NCBI GenBank assembly: GCA_031274365.1 | Contig: JAISQF010000002.1 | Location: forward strand, 48,914 to 112,913 | Reading direction: 5' to 3' | Length of the DNA: 64,000 nucleotides | Source: Elusimicrobiota bacterium | GTDB taxonomy: Bacteria > Elusimicrobiota > Endomicrobiia > Endomicrobiales > Endomicrobiaceae | Part shown: in pieces, positions 33,141 to 42,120 of the stretch | Numbering within the stretch: position 1 is the stretch's first letter | How the letters are laid out: every line of letters begins with the position of its first letter | Translations under genes and position numbers: made by a program | Notes under the pieces: generated by a model | Databases searched by the model: none | Seen by the model: only the letters and a program-made list of their open reading frames with translations | What the model was told of the DNA's origin: nothing

Positions 33141-34801
33141 AAAACAACTATGACGTTATAGTAATAGGAGGAGGTCCCGCCGGTCTTGCGGCAGCTTTGT
33201 CGGCTTATCAAAACGGAGCAAAAGACGTTTTGCTTATTGAAAGAAATGAATCTTTAGGCGGGATTTTGAATCAATGCATACATAATGGATTTGGACTTCA
33301 TTATTTTAAGGAAGAATTGACCGGTCCAGAATACGCTCAAAAATTTATAGACGAAGTTAAGAAAACTCCCGTGGAAATTTTATGCGGCACGATGGCGTTA
33401 TCAATTTCAAAAGATAAAACGGTTTCCGCAATAAATCCAAAATACGGTTATATGCAAATTAAAGGAAAAGCCATAGTTCTTGCTATGGGTTGCCGCGAAC
33501 GCACAAGAGGCGCGATAGGAATTCCCGGCACTCGCGCTTCGGGGATTTTTACGGCCGGCGCGGCTCAGCTTTATATGAATATAGAGGGCTTTAACGTTGG
33601 AAAAAGAGTTGTGATACTTGGGTCGGGAGATATCGGTTTGATTATGGCGCGCAGACTTACTCTCGAGGGCGCTAAAGTTTTAGGGGTTTATGAAGTTATG
33701 CCTTATTCGGGGGGACTTACAAGAAATATCGTCCAATGCTTAAATGATTATAATATTCCTTTGTATTTGTCTCACACTATCACCGACATACGCGGCCAGA
33801 AAAGAGTGGAACAAGTTGTGATACAAAAAGTTGATGAGAAAATGATTCCCATACCCGGAACGGAACAAATTATAGATTGCGATACAGTTTTGCTTTCAGT
33901 CGGTTTAATTCCGGAAAATGAACTTACAAGACAAGCTGAAATTGAGATAGACGCAAGGACAAACGGAGCGGCGGTTTTTGAAAATATGGAAACGTCGATC
34001 CCCGGCGTTTTTTCCTGCGGGAATGTTTGCCACGTTCACGATTTAGTTGATTTTGTGACGGGCGAAAGCATACACGCCGGAAAATCGGCCGCCGAATATG
34101 CGCAAAAAGGCGATGCGGTTTCTACAAAAACTTTTATAGTCAAAAACGGCGAAGGCGTGGGTTATACCGTTCCTCAAAAAATACGCGTCAATAATGTGGA
34201 AAAATCAGTTGAAATATTTTTTAGAACAAAAGCCATATATAAAGAATCGCAGATAGAAGTTAAAAGCGGAGACGTTTTGATAGCAAGTTTTAAGAGACAG
34301 CATTTAGCGCCCGGCGAAATGGAGAAAATAATTATTCCAAAAGCCCTTTTAGAAAAAGCGCAAAGTTCTGAAATTACCGTTTCAATTAACGGCGCAAAAA
34401 TTGCCGCGGATGACAGCGCCACAAAAACCAGAGTTGAAAATCCCGACGGAACGGTGGATTTGATATGCATAGTTTGCCCAAACGGCTGCCATATTAACGT
34501 TGACCCTAAAAACGATTATAAAGTAACGGGCAATGCCTGCGACAGAGGCACAGTCTATGGCAAGAAAGAATTAACTTCTCCGACGAGAGTTATTACTTCG
34601 ACTGCAATAATAAAAGGAGCGGAAATTTCGAGAGTGTCGGTGAAAACAAATAAAGATATTCCCAAATCCGAAATTTATAAAGCTATGAAAACTTTAGATA
34701 ATTTGGAAATAAAAGCTCCCGTAAAAATAGGAGATGTCGCAGTTTCAAATATAGATAATTTGGGCGTTGATTTTGTAATAACAAAAGAATTAGATATTTA
34801 G
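33137..34801 (+). CDS. NAD(P)/FAD-dependent oxidoreductase fused to a C-terminal DUF1667 domain
   Basis: IVIGGGPAGLAAALSAYQNG; C-terminal DLICIVCPNGCHINVD...VTGNACDRGTVYGKKEL...PTRVITSTA resembles DUF1667. Confidence 0.85.
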   Translation: MKNNYDVIVIGGGPAGLAAALSAYQNGAKDVLLIERNESLGGILNQCIHNGFGLHYFKEELTGPEYAQKFIDEVKKTPVEILCGTMALSISKDKTVSAINPKYGYMQIKGKAIVLAMGCRERTRGAIGIPGTRASGIFTAGAAQLYMNIEGFNVGKRVVILGSGDIGLIMARRLTLEGAKVLGVYEVMPYSGGLTRNIVQCLNDYNIPLYLSHTITDIRGQKRVEQVVIQKVDEKMIPIPGTEQIIDCDTVLLSVGLIPENELTRQAEIEIDARTNGAAVFENMETSIPGVFSCGNVCHVHDLVDFVTGESIHAGKSAAEYAQKGDAVSTKTFIVKNGEGVGYTVPQKIRVNNVEKSVEIFFRTKAIYKESQIEVKSGDVLIASFKRQHLAPGEMEKIIIPKALLEKAQSSEITVSINGAKIAADDSATKTRVENPDGTVDLICIVCPNGCHINVDPKNDYKVTGNACDRGTVYGKKELTSPTRVITSTAIIKGAEISRVSVKTNKDIPKSEIYKAMKTLDNLEIKAPVKIGDVAVSNIDNLGVDFVITKELDI

Positions 34802-34835
34802 CAGCAAAGACGACGGTTGCAAAAATTATGGAATT

Positions 34836-35909
34836 CTACAGAATAATCATTGCGTCTCCATAGCTGAAAAATCTATATTTTTCTTTGACTGCTTCTTTGT
34901 AAGCGGAAAGGATTTGTTTTCTTGAGGAAAAAGCGCTTGCCATCATCAGAGGCGTGGATTTTGGCAAGTGAAAATTTGTAATAAGACGATTGACGATATT
35001 GAATTTATAGCCGGGTCGTATAAAAATATCAGTCTTTCCCTCGAATTCTTTTATCTGAAAAAATCCGCCGTCCGTATATCCCGTTTTCTTTGCAGCGCTT
35101 TCCAAAGCTCTTGCCGAAGTAGTTCCAACGGCAGTTATTTTCTTTTTTTCTCTTATCGTTGAATTTATAATCTCAACATTTTTTTTATCTATCAAAAAAC
35201 TCTCAGACATCATTTTGTGTTCATTTATATTTTCGCTCAATATAGGCTTAAAAGTTCCCCAGCCGACATATAAAGTTAAACAGGCTATTTTTACGCCTTT
35301 CTTGATTAAATTGTCTAATACAGTGGTAGTAAAATGAAGCCCTGCCGTCGGGGCGGCTATTGCTCCTCTCTCTTTTGCATAAATTGTTTGATAACGTTCT
35401 TTATCAAAATCAGACATTTCTGCGCCAAGTCCGTCCTTTCTATTTATATAAGGAGGCAGCGGCATAAGTCCGAATTTTTCCATAAACTCTAACACTTCGC
35501 TTTTATTAAATTCTAAAAGGACCTCTCCATTTTCATCTTGAGATTTAATTAAACATTCATAACCGTCTTTGAAAATAATTTTTTTTCCAATTTTTATGCG
35601 CGGTTTTATCAGCGCTTTATACTCTTTTGAATTCAATAAAGGATTTGTCAATAATATTTCAACTTTTCCTCCGGTTTCTTTTTTTCCAAAAATACGCGAC
35701 GCGACAACCTTTGCATTATTTATAACTAAACAATCGCCTTCTGAAAAAAACTCATCGATATCGGAAAATTTTTTATGAGAAAATGTGTTTTTTTCTCTAT
35801 CCAAAACAAAAAGACGCGAATCGCTTCTATTGCCGCACGGGCGCTGCGCTATAAGTTCTTTTGGAATTTCATAGTCATAATTTGAAAGCAATTCGTCTGT
35901 TTTATTCAT
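34836..35909 (-). CDS. queA: S-adenosylmethionine:tRNA ribosyltransferase-isomerase
   Basis: YDYEIPKELIAQRP, RSDSRLFVLDR, GAIAAPTAGLHFT, NFHLPKSTPLMMASAF. Confidence 0.95.
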   Translation of the reverse strand: MNKTDELLSNYDYEIPKELIAQRPCGNRSDSRLFVLDREKNTFSHKKFSDIDEFFSEGDCLVINNAKVVASRIFGKKETGGKVEILLTNPLLNSKEYKALIKPRIKIGKKIIFKDGYECLIKSQDENGEVLLEFNKSEVLEFMEKFGLMPLPPYINRKDGLGAEMSDFDKERYQTIYAKERGAIAAPTAGLHFTTTVLDNLIKKGVKIACLTLYVGWGTFKPILSENINEHKMMSESFLIDKKNVEIINSTIREKKKITAVGTTSARALESAAKKTGYTDGGFFQIKEFEGKTDIFIRPGYKFNIVNRLITNFHLPKSTPLMMASAFSSRKQILSAYKEAVKEKYRFFSYGDAMIIL

Positions 35910-37027
35910 TTGTATTTAACCTTTTCTATTTTTGTTCCGGGATAATAAAATTTTAAAATCCGCGTATATTTCATTCCTTTATCAGACATAGCTTTTGCTC
36001 CCCATTGCGACAACCCCACTCTGTGTCCCCAGCCGTTACCCTTAAAAATAAAAGAGCCGCCCGATTTTTTTACGCTTGTAATAAGCGTGCTTTTTATTCT
36101 GTTTGGATCAATAATTAATCTAAATTGTGCGGCTCCTATAGTCTTATTTCCTTTCGAATGTTTAATAAGAAAATTTTTTACGGAACCCGAGGGAGTTTTT
36201 CCTCTCATTTGTATTGAAGAAATTTTTCCAACCTTTAATTTATTTCTTATGAAACTTTCAGAAATTTCAGATTCCCAAGAATAATTGGGCTGCCCTTTTG
36301 AATAAGGATCTTTTACGCTTTTTAAGTATTTGGGACTTTCATTGCCGCCCCATACATATTTTGCCTCTTCCGTTATTCCTCCGCTGTTTGAAAAAAAGAA
36401 TGTGTTTGCAAGTTTGCCCTCATGAGTTAAAACCTCGCCTTTTGTGAGTTTAACGGCTTCGTCGCTTACGGGCGTTTGAGCGTCCGCTCCGCCATAAACT
36501 TGACAATGGGTTCCGTCGCATAAATCAAAACCGTCTAAAGAATGTTTCCCTAAATTTGCTATCGCGTATGTTCTGCTTATAACGCTCTGAACTTTTAGAG
36601 CTTCTATCGGCCAGCCGGGAAGAGATTCTTTTGGAACGACTCCTTTTATATAATCTTCAATATCTAAAATATTTATTACGTTTACGCCTTTTCCATTTCT
36701 GTTTTTGATTATAAGAAAATAGCCGTGATAATTTTTTCCATTTATCGCAATATCGCCTTCGCTTTCTATTTTTACGGGGAAAGTCATAGAGTTTTTTCTA
36801 TCGCTTAATTTGCCGGCTGAAAAAAGCATAGGGACGGAAACATTTTTTGAATATTTTATTTTTTTGTTTTGAGAATCGATTATGGAAAAGCCGCTTTTTG
36901 AGGAAATATTGAAATTTTTGACATTTACCAAAATTCCAATTCTGATATTGTCATTTACTTTTTCAAGCCCGTAAAGCGACGGCGAGATAAAAAGAAAAAG
37001 AGCAAATAAAATTATTTTTTTCTTCAC
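35906..37027 (-). CDS. SpoIID/LytB domain protein
   Basis: Signal peptide; YIKGVVPKESLPGWPIEALKVQSVISRTYAI; FKGNGWGHRVGLSQWGAKAMSDKGMKYTRILKFYYPGT. Confidence 0.9.
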   Translation of the reverse strand: MKKKIILFALFLFISPSLYGLEKVNDNIRIGILVNVKNFNISSKSGFSIIDSQNKKIKYSKNVSVPMLFSAGKLSDRKNSMTFPVKIESEGDIAINGKNYHGYFLIIKNRNGKGVNVINILDIEDYIKGVVPKESLPGWPIEALKVQSVISRTYAIANLGKHSLDGFDLCDGTHCQVYGGADAQTPVSDEAVKLTKGEVLTHEGKLANTFFFSNSGGITEEAKYVWGGNESPKYLKSVKDPYSKGQPNYSWESEISESFIRNKLKVGKISSIQMRGKTPSGSVKNFLIKHSKGNKTIGAAQFRLIIDPNRIKSTLITSVKKSGGSFIFKGNGWGHRVGLSQWGAKAMSDKGMKYTRILKFYYPGTKIEKVKYK

Positions 37028-37557
37028 TTTTTTTCTCCTCTATGAAATCTTTCAAAATAGGATTTTTCACAAGCGCAATATTTTTGTAAATAATATCCCT
37101 TTTCTCTCATTTCGTTTTTTCCCGCGTAAAAAAATTCTCTAAAATCACGGTAAAGAAATTCGACGGATAAATTTGACGCAAGCTCTGCGCAAATGTCTTT
37201 GATGATATTATGTTTTTGATAAGGACTTGAGAGAAGAGATGTTGAAAAAAAGTCAAAACCTTTGTTTTTTGCAAAAGCGGCGGCCTCTTTGAGTCTTAAT
37301 TGATAACAGTTTGAGCATATTTCATTGCTTTGATTTTTCCACAATTGATAATCATATTCAAAATTATCTAATTGAAAAAATTCAACTCCAAGCTCTTGTG
37401 CATATCGTTTGGCGGAATCTTTTCTATTATTATATTCGTTGAGATTATAGATGTTTGGATTATTCCAGAAAAAAGAAATTTTGAAATCATCTTTTAAGGC
37501 TTTAAGCACCGATGCGCCGCAGGGCGCGCAGCAAATATGCAGTAATAATTTTTTCAT
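37024..37557 (-). CDS. queH: Epoxyqueuosine reductase QueH
   Basis: LLLHICCAPCG; CSNCYQLRLKEAA; FSTSLLSSPYQKHN; YCACEKSYFER. Confidence 0.9.
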   Translation of the reverse strand: MKKLLLHICCAPCGASVLKALKDDFKISFFWNNPNIYNLNEYNNRKDSAKRYAQELGVEFFQLDNFEYDYQLWKNQSNEICSNCYQLRLKEAAAFAKNKGFDFFSTSLLSSPYQKHNIIKDICAELASNLSVEFLYRDFREFFYAGKNEMREKGYYLQKYCACEKSYFERFHRGEKK

Positions 37558-37684
37558 TAAAAATTCTCTCCATATTAAATTTTACTTATAATAGCAAAAT
37601 AATAAAATATATTGAGAATAATTTGTCAATTAAAAATAATGAGCGGTAAGAATTAAATCAAAACGAAATATTTATTTGCGCTTT

Positions 37685-38560
37685 TTATAGACCTTCACGC
37701 TCGCTTCTCATCTCGCCGCTTTCCATAGCAAGCAAATAATCAGCCCACTTTGCGCCCCAATCTCTTAACTCTGAAACGCTCAAAGGTGCGGGCGTTTTTG
37801 AAATTTCATGAGCGGCTATTTTTTTAGCAAGCTCAGTATAAATTTTTGCCTGATTGGAATTTGGAAATGCCTCTATCACCGTCTTTCCTTGCAATTCGCT
37901 TTGAGTAACAATTGTCGAGCGCGGAATATATTCTATTACGGAAGTGTCCGTTTTTTTTACAAAATCATTTATAATTTCTTTTGAGTATGGCATATTTATT
38001 GAATTGGCGATAACTCCGCCAAGCAATGCTCCGCCTGAATTTGAATATTTTTTTATTCCGCTAAACAAATTATTAGCCGCATATATTGCCATAAAATCCG
38101 ACGATGAAACTGTGAAAACATGGTCTGCAATTCCCTCTCTTATCGGCACGGCAAAGCCCCCGCACACAACGTCTCCCAAAACGTCAAAAATTACAAAATC
38201 TAAATCTAAACTTTCAAAAATATTCTGCTGCTTAAAAAGTGAAACTGCCGTAGTAATCCCTCGTCCCGCGCATCCTACGCCCGGAGCGGGTCCGCCGGCT
38301 TCAACGCAAAAAATTCCGTTAAACCCTTTATGTATAACTTCATCCGCTTTAAGATTCATATTTTCTCTCAAAGAATCCAAAACGGTCGGAACATATTTTC
38401 CAAGTCTTAAAGTATTTGTTGAATCGCTTTTTGGATCGCAGCCAAATTGCATTACTTTATAACCAAGTTTTGATAAAGCGGCGCTGATATTTGACGTCGT
38501 CGTAGATTTGCCGATACCGCCTTTTCCATAAATCGCTATCTGTTTAATTTTTTTAGCCAT
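37685..38560 (-). CDS. NifH-like nitrogenase reductase (group IV type)
   Basis: [62 protein letters not shown]; both [4Fe-4S] Cys ligands present. Confidence 0.92.
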   Translation of the reverse strand: MAKKIKQIAIYGKGGIGKSTTTSNISAALSKLGYKVMQFGCDPKSDSTNTLRLGKYVPTVLDSLRENMNLKADEVIHKGFNGIFCVEAGGPAPGVGCAGRGITTAVSLFKQQNIFESLDLDFVIFDVLGDVVCGGFAVPIREGIADHVFTVSSSDFMAIYAANNLFSGIKKYSNSGGALLGGVIANSINMPYSKEIINDFVKKTDTSVIEYIPRSTIVTQSELQGKTVIEAFPNSNQAKIYTELAKKIAAHEISKTPAPLSVSELRDWGAKWADYLLAMESGEMRSEREGL

Positions 38561-38569
38561 AAAAGCTCC

Positions 38570-38893
38570 TTAAGATTTTCTCAAAATTTCCAAACAATCC
38601 TTTATCTCTCCCACATATTCTATAACTTTTATTCCTCTATTGATTGCCGATTGTTTAATCCATATCCCCATACGCGCCGTGATTATTATACCGCAATCGG
38701 AGAGCGTTTCGAAAATAGTTTCAACGGCGTTTTCATTATGTCCGCCGCCGCTGCATAAACGTTGAGCTTCTCTTGTTTGTAAAATACTAAAATTTCCGGT
38801 TTGAGGATCGAAATCGGCAATAGTCCATTTGAGGCATTTTCCAAAATGAATATCGACAAAATTACCATCGGAACTTGATATGGCTATTTTCAT
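38570..38893 (-). CDS. NifX/NafY-family (dinitrogenase iron-molybdenum cofactor biosynthesis-like) protein
   Basis: 107 aa; MKIAISSSDGNFVDIHFGKCLKWTIADFD and an internal GGGH segment typical of the Nitro_FeMo-Co fold. Confidence 0.8.
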   Translation of the reverse strand: MKIAISSSDGNFVDIHFGKCLKWTIADFDPQTGNFSILQTREAQRLCSGGGHNENAVETIFETLSDCGIIITARMGIWIKQSAINRGIKVIEYVGEIKDCLEILRKS

Positions 38894-38930
38894 TTATATT
38901 TATTCCTTTTTGCAATTGCGCTATAAATTT

Positions 38931-39794
38931 TCATCCATGAGAAAAAGTCTCAAAAGATTCTTCATATAATTGATTTGCAAAATCATTTTTAGACGGTATG
39001 CCGCAAGCGTCCGCTCTGCAACGTTGGCAATGATAAAAAATTTCCAAATATTTTTCAGCCGATTTTTGAGCTAATAAAAGCTCTTGAGCGCTTGGCGCCG
39101 GCAGATTGTTAAATTCCCCTTGTGGTATTAAAGGAATGATATTATAAATATCCGCGCCGGCTTCTTTTATAGTTTTTGCAATTTCTTCTATATGAAAATC
39201 ATTTACCGACGGTATTAAAACAGTATTTACTTTTACTTTTATCCCCGCAAGAGACGCTTGTCTTATTCCTTCAAGTTGATTTTTTATAAGTATCTCTCCC
39301 ATCGGAATTCCTTTTATTATTTTTCCATTATAAAAAATATATGAAATAATTCTACTTAAAATTTCAGGATTAACGGCGTTTATTGTGACGCTTATAGTCA
39401 GCACTCCGAGGCGGACAAGATCTTTAATCTTAAAAGGCAGAAATAAACCGTTTGTGCTTAAACATTTTATTAAAAATGGAAATTCTCTATGGACAATTTC
39501 TAAAGCGTTGAGAGCGTCGTCTGTGGCCAAAGATTCGCCCGGTCCCGCTATTCCAACAACATTTATTTCTGGGCATAGACAAAGCGCTTTTTTGACAGTC
39601 TCAAAAACTTTTTCTTTTTCAAGAATCTTTGCGCTTACTCCCGGTCTTTTTTGAGTTTTATTAAAAGCTCTTATGCAAAATTTACATTGCATATTGCAAA
39701 GCGGACTTACGGGCAAGTGCAGTCTTCCGACAGTTTGATTTTGACAGCCTCCTTGAGTAAAACAAGGATGATTTATATTTATATTTTTGCTCAT
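38931..39794 (-). CDS. NifB-like radical SAM protein
   Basis: HPCFTQGG...VGRLHLPVSPLCNMQCKFCIRAFN (CxxxCxxC), GIAGPGESLA, CQRCRADACGIPSK; 287 aa, no fused NifX domain. Confidence 0.88.
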   Translation of the reverse strand: MSKNININHPCFTQGGCQNQTVGRLHLPVSPLCNMQCKFCIRAFNKTQKRPGVSAKILEKEKVFETVKKALCLCPEINVVGIAGPGESLATDDALNALEIVHREFPFLIKCLSTNGLFLPFKIKDLVRLGVLTISVTINAVNPEILSRIISYIFYNGKIIKGIPMGEILIKNQLEGIRQASLAGIKVKVNTVLIPSVNDFHIEEIAKTIKEAGADIYNIIPLIPQGEFNNLPAPSAQELLLAQKSAEKYLEIFYHCQRCRADACGIPSKNDFANQLYEESFETFSHG

Positions 39795-39795
39795 T

Positions 39796-40506
39796 TTATT
39801 TTACCAACGCTTTTCTATACATTCCGCTGTAATTTTCAAGAAAAATAAAAACTCTTTCAAAGCTTAATCCTATTATCCAATAAATTACGGCGGCCGCTAA
39901 ATAGGCTTCCAAAAAAGCGTAATAATCCGCGCCTTCTATCAATGCGCCGTTTAATACGTCCACCGCGCCGATGACAAAAACTACAGACGAGTTTTTCATC
40001 AGTCCTATAAAATTATTTGTGAACACCGGCATCATAACGGGAATCATTTGAGGAATAACTATAGATTTCATTGTTTGGCTTTTTGTCATTCCTACGGAAA
40101 ATCCGGCTTCGTATTGAGACCAATCGACTGAAATTAAGGCGCTTCTTATAGTCTCGGTAAGGCGCGGAATTAAATAAAGAGTTAGTCCAAAAAGCGCCAC
40201 ATATATTTTGTCAATGTCTCTTACCCTCCATCCAATTCCTATAAATTGCGCAAAGTCGTCAAACTTTAATAAAAAAATAAGATTTACAATTAAGAGGACG
40301 AGAATATTTGGAATGCCTCTAAAAATCGTCGTGTAAATCGTCAAAATTTTACTTAAATACGGCGTCTTAAAAACTCTCGCCACGGCTATAAAAAAACCTA
40401 TTATGAGAGAAAAAAACATCGGGACAAAAACAAGTAATAACGTCGTGGGAATGTGTTTTAGTCCTTGAATAAAACATCTATATAAAAAATCAAATTGTAT
40501 ATCCAC
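39796..40506 (-). CDS. Polar amino acid (PAAT) ABC transporter permease
   Basis: 236 aa, multi-TM; ETIRSALISVDWSQYEAGFSVGMTKSQTMKSIVIPQ EAA loop. Confidence 0.88.
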   Translation of the reverse strand: MDIQFDFLYRCFIQGLKHIPTTLLLVFVPMFFSLIIGFFIAVARVFKTPYLSKILTIYTTIFRGIPNILVLLIVNLIFLLKFDDFAQFIGIGWRVRDIDKIYVALFGLTLYLIPRLTETIRSALISVDWSQYEAGFSVGMTKSQTMKSIVIPQMIPVMMPVFTNNFIGLMKNSSVVFVIGAVDVLNGALIEGADYYAFLEAYLAAAVIYWIIGLSFERVFIFLENYSGMYRKALVK

Positions 40507-41210
40507 TAATAACCGCCTTTTATCAAAGAATAGGAATATTTTTTATTAAGATAAATAAAAAATCTTTCAAGACAAATGCTGATAATTATAAAAATAATGG
40601 CGACGTCAAGATAAGCTTCGATGACATGATAGGTGTTGACGCCTATTGCCGACGCTCTGCCCATCATATCTAAAACACCCATAAGAAAAGCCAAAGAAGT
40701 CCCTTGAAAAAGATTTATTATTTGAACGCTTAAACCCGGTATTGCAATTCTTCCGGCTTGGGGAATAATTATTCTAAAATAAGTTTGAATATTGCTAAGA
40801 CCTATGGAATATGCCGCCTCAGTCTGCCCCGCCGGAACGGCTAAAATCGAAGAACGTATCAGCTCGGATAAAAAAGCCGCTTCATTTAAAATATATGCGA
40901 TTAAAACAAAGATCAATTTATCCCATCTATTTATATCTATGCCGACAAGGCCGACAAGAAGCGGCAATCCGAAATAGACGACAAAAAGTTGAACAATAAG
41001 AGGGGTGCAGCGCATAAATGAAATATAAACAATGATTAGCTGCTCTAAAATTTTTATATGCCTAATTCTTATTATAGCTATGCCAAACCCTAAGAGGCCT
41101 CCTATAAAAAAAGCGCAGACGACAATCGAGAGTGTTACGGGAAGTCCGGCCAAAACATTTGGCATATTTTCAATCAATCTTTCAAATGAAAACAAATCGT
41201 TAAAATTCAT
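40506..41210 (-). CDS. Polar amino acid (PAAT) ABC transporter permease
   Basis: 234 aa; SELIRSSILAVPAGQTEAAYSIGLSNIQTYFRIIIPQA EAA loop. Confidence 0.9.
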   Translation of the reverse strand: MNFNDLFSFERLIENMPNVLAGLPVTLSIVVCAFFIGGLLGFGIAIIRIRHIKILEQLIIVYISFMRCTPLIVQLFVVYFGLPLLVGLVGIDINRWDKLIFVLIAYILNEAAFLSELIRSSILAVPAGQTEAAYSIGLSNIQTYFRIIIPQAGRIAIPGLSVQIINLFQGTSLAFLMGVLDMMGRASAIGVNTYHVIEAYLDVAIIFIIISICLERFFIYLNKKYSYSLIKGGY

Positions 41211-41227
41211 AAATTAAATTCTAAACA

Positions 41228-41278
41228 AACTGACGGCAGTCCCCTATAAAAAAATCAAAGGCAGACTGCCGCACAGTT
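41228..41278 (-). other. Intra-operon hairpin between substrate-binding protein and permease genes
   Basis: Nested AACTG/CAGTT and CGGCAGTC/GACTGCCG stems (41228-41241 / 41264-41278). Confidence 0.55.
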
Positions 41279-41289
41279 ATATTAAATTA

Positions 41290-42090
41290 TTATTTATTAT
41301 CCGGAGGCGTATAATCTGCGCCAAGAATTTCTATTGACAATCTTTTCAATTCTCCAGAATCCTTTAATTGTCTCAAAGCTTTATCAACATCGTCTCTCAA
41401 TTTTTTATCAGACTTATTAAAAATAAAATATGTGTCCGAAATTGAAACCGGTTTGTCATAAGCTAAGCTCAATTTATTGCCGTAAGTTTTATTCCAATCG
41501 TCTAAAACTCTTTTTACCTGTATAGTCGCATCGACTTGCCCGCTCGTTATAGAGGCTATTATGGCTTCGTTTTGGCCGCTTTGATAGTAAACTACTTTTA
41601 TCGGATTATTAGGATGAGCGTCGTTATATTGTTTTATAACAAAAGCCGAATTTGATCCTTGGCTTACGGTAACAGTTTTGCCTTGCATATCGTCTAAAGA
41701 TTTAATATCTTTGCGTCCTTTTTTTACGACCAGATATTTATTATAGACTGTAAAACCTTCATTTGAAAATAAATACTTCTCGCGTCTCTCTTCGTTTTCT
41801 TCAAATTGCTGCGACCCTATGTTTATTTTTTTGCTGCCTACGCTTACAAGAATATTCCTAAATTCTAAAGATTCAAAAACAAATTGATATTGAGGTAAAA
41901 GTTTGTTTACCGCCTTAAGAACTTCCACGTCATAACCTGCCGGCTGACCCTTATCGTCAATATAAGTATATGGCTTAAAGGCCGACCCAACTCCCACAAT
42001 AATTTTTTTCGGCGCCGCCGCTTGAACGGCCGATGCCGATAAAATTCCTATTGTCGCTGCAAAAAACAAAAATACAAATATTTTCTTCAT
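41290..42090 (-). CDS. Amino-acid ABC transporter substrate-binding protein (cystine/polar amino acid type)
   Basis: Signal peptide; VGVGSAFKPYTYIDDKGQPAGYDVEVLKAVNK; VSQGSNSAFVIKQY; SBP_bac_3 family pattern. Confidence 0.9.
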   Translation of the reverse strand: MKKIFVFLFFAATIGILSASAVQAAAPKKIIVGVGSAFKPYTYIDDKGQPAGYDVEVLKAVNKLLPQYQFVFESLEFRNILVSVGSKKINIGSQQFEENEERREKYLFSNEGFTVYNKYLVVKKGRKDIKSLDDMQGKTVTVSQGSNSAFVIKQYNDAHPNNPIKVVYYQSGQNEAIIASITSGQVDATIQVKRVLDDWNKTYGNKLSLAYDKPVSISDTYFIFNKSDKKLRDDVDKALRQLKDSGELKRLSIEILGADYTPPDNK

Positions 42091-42120
42091 TTTTAATTCT
42101 CCTTAAATTTTTAATTTTTA

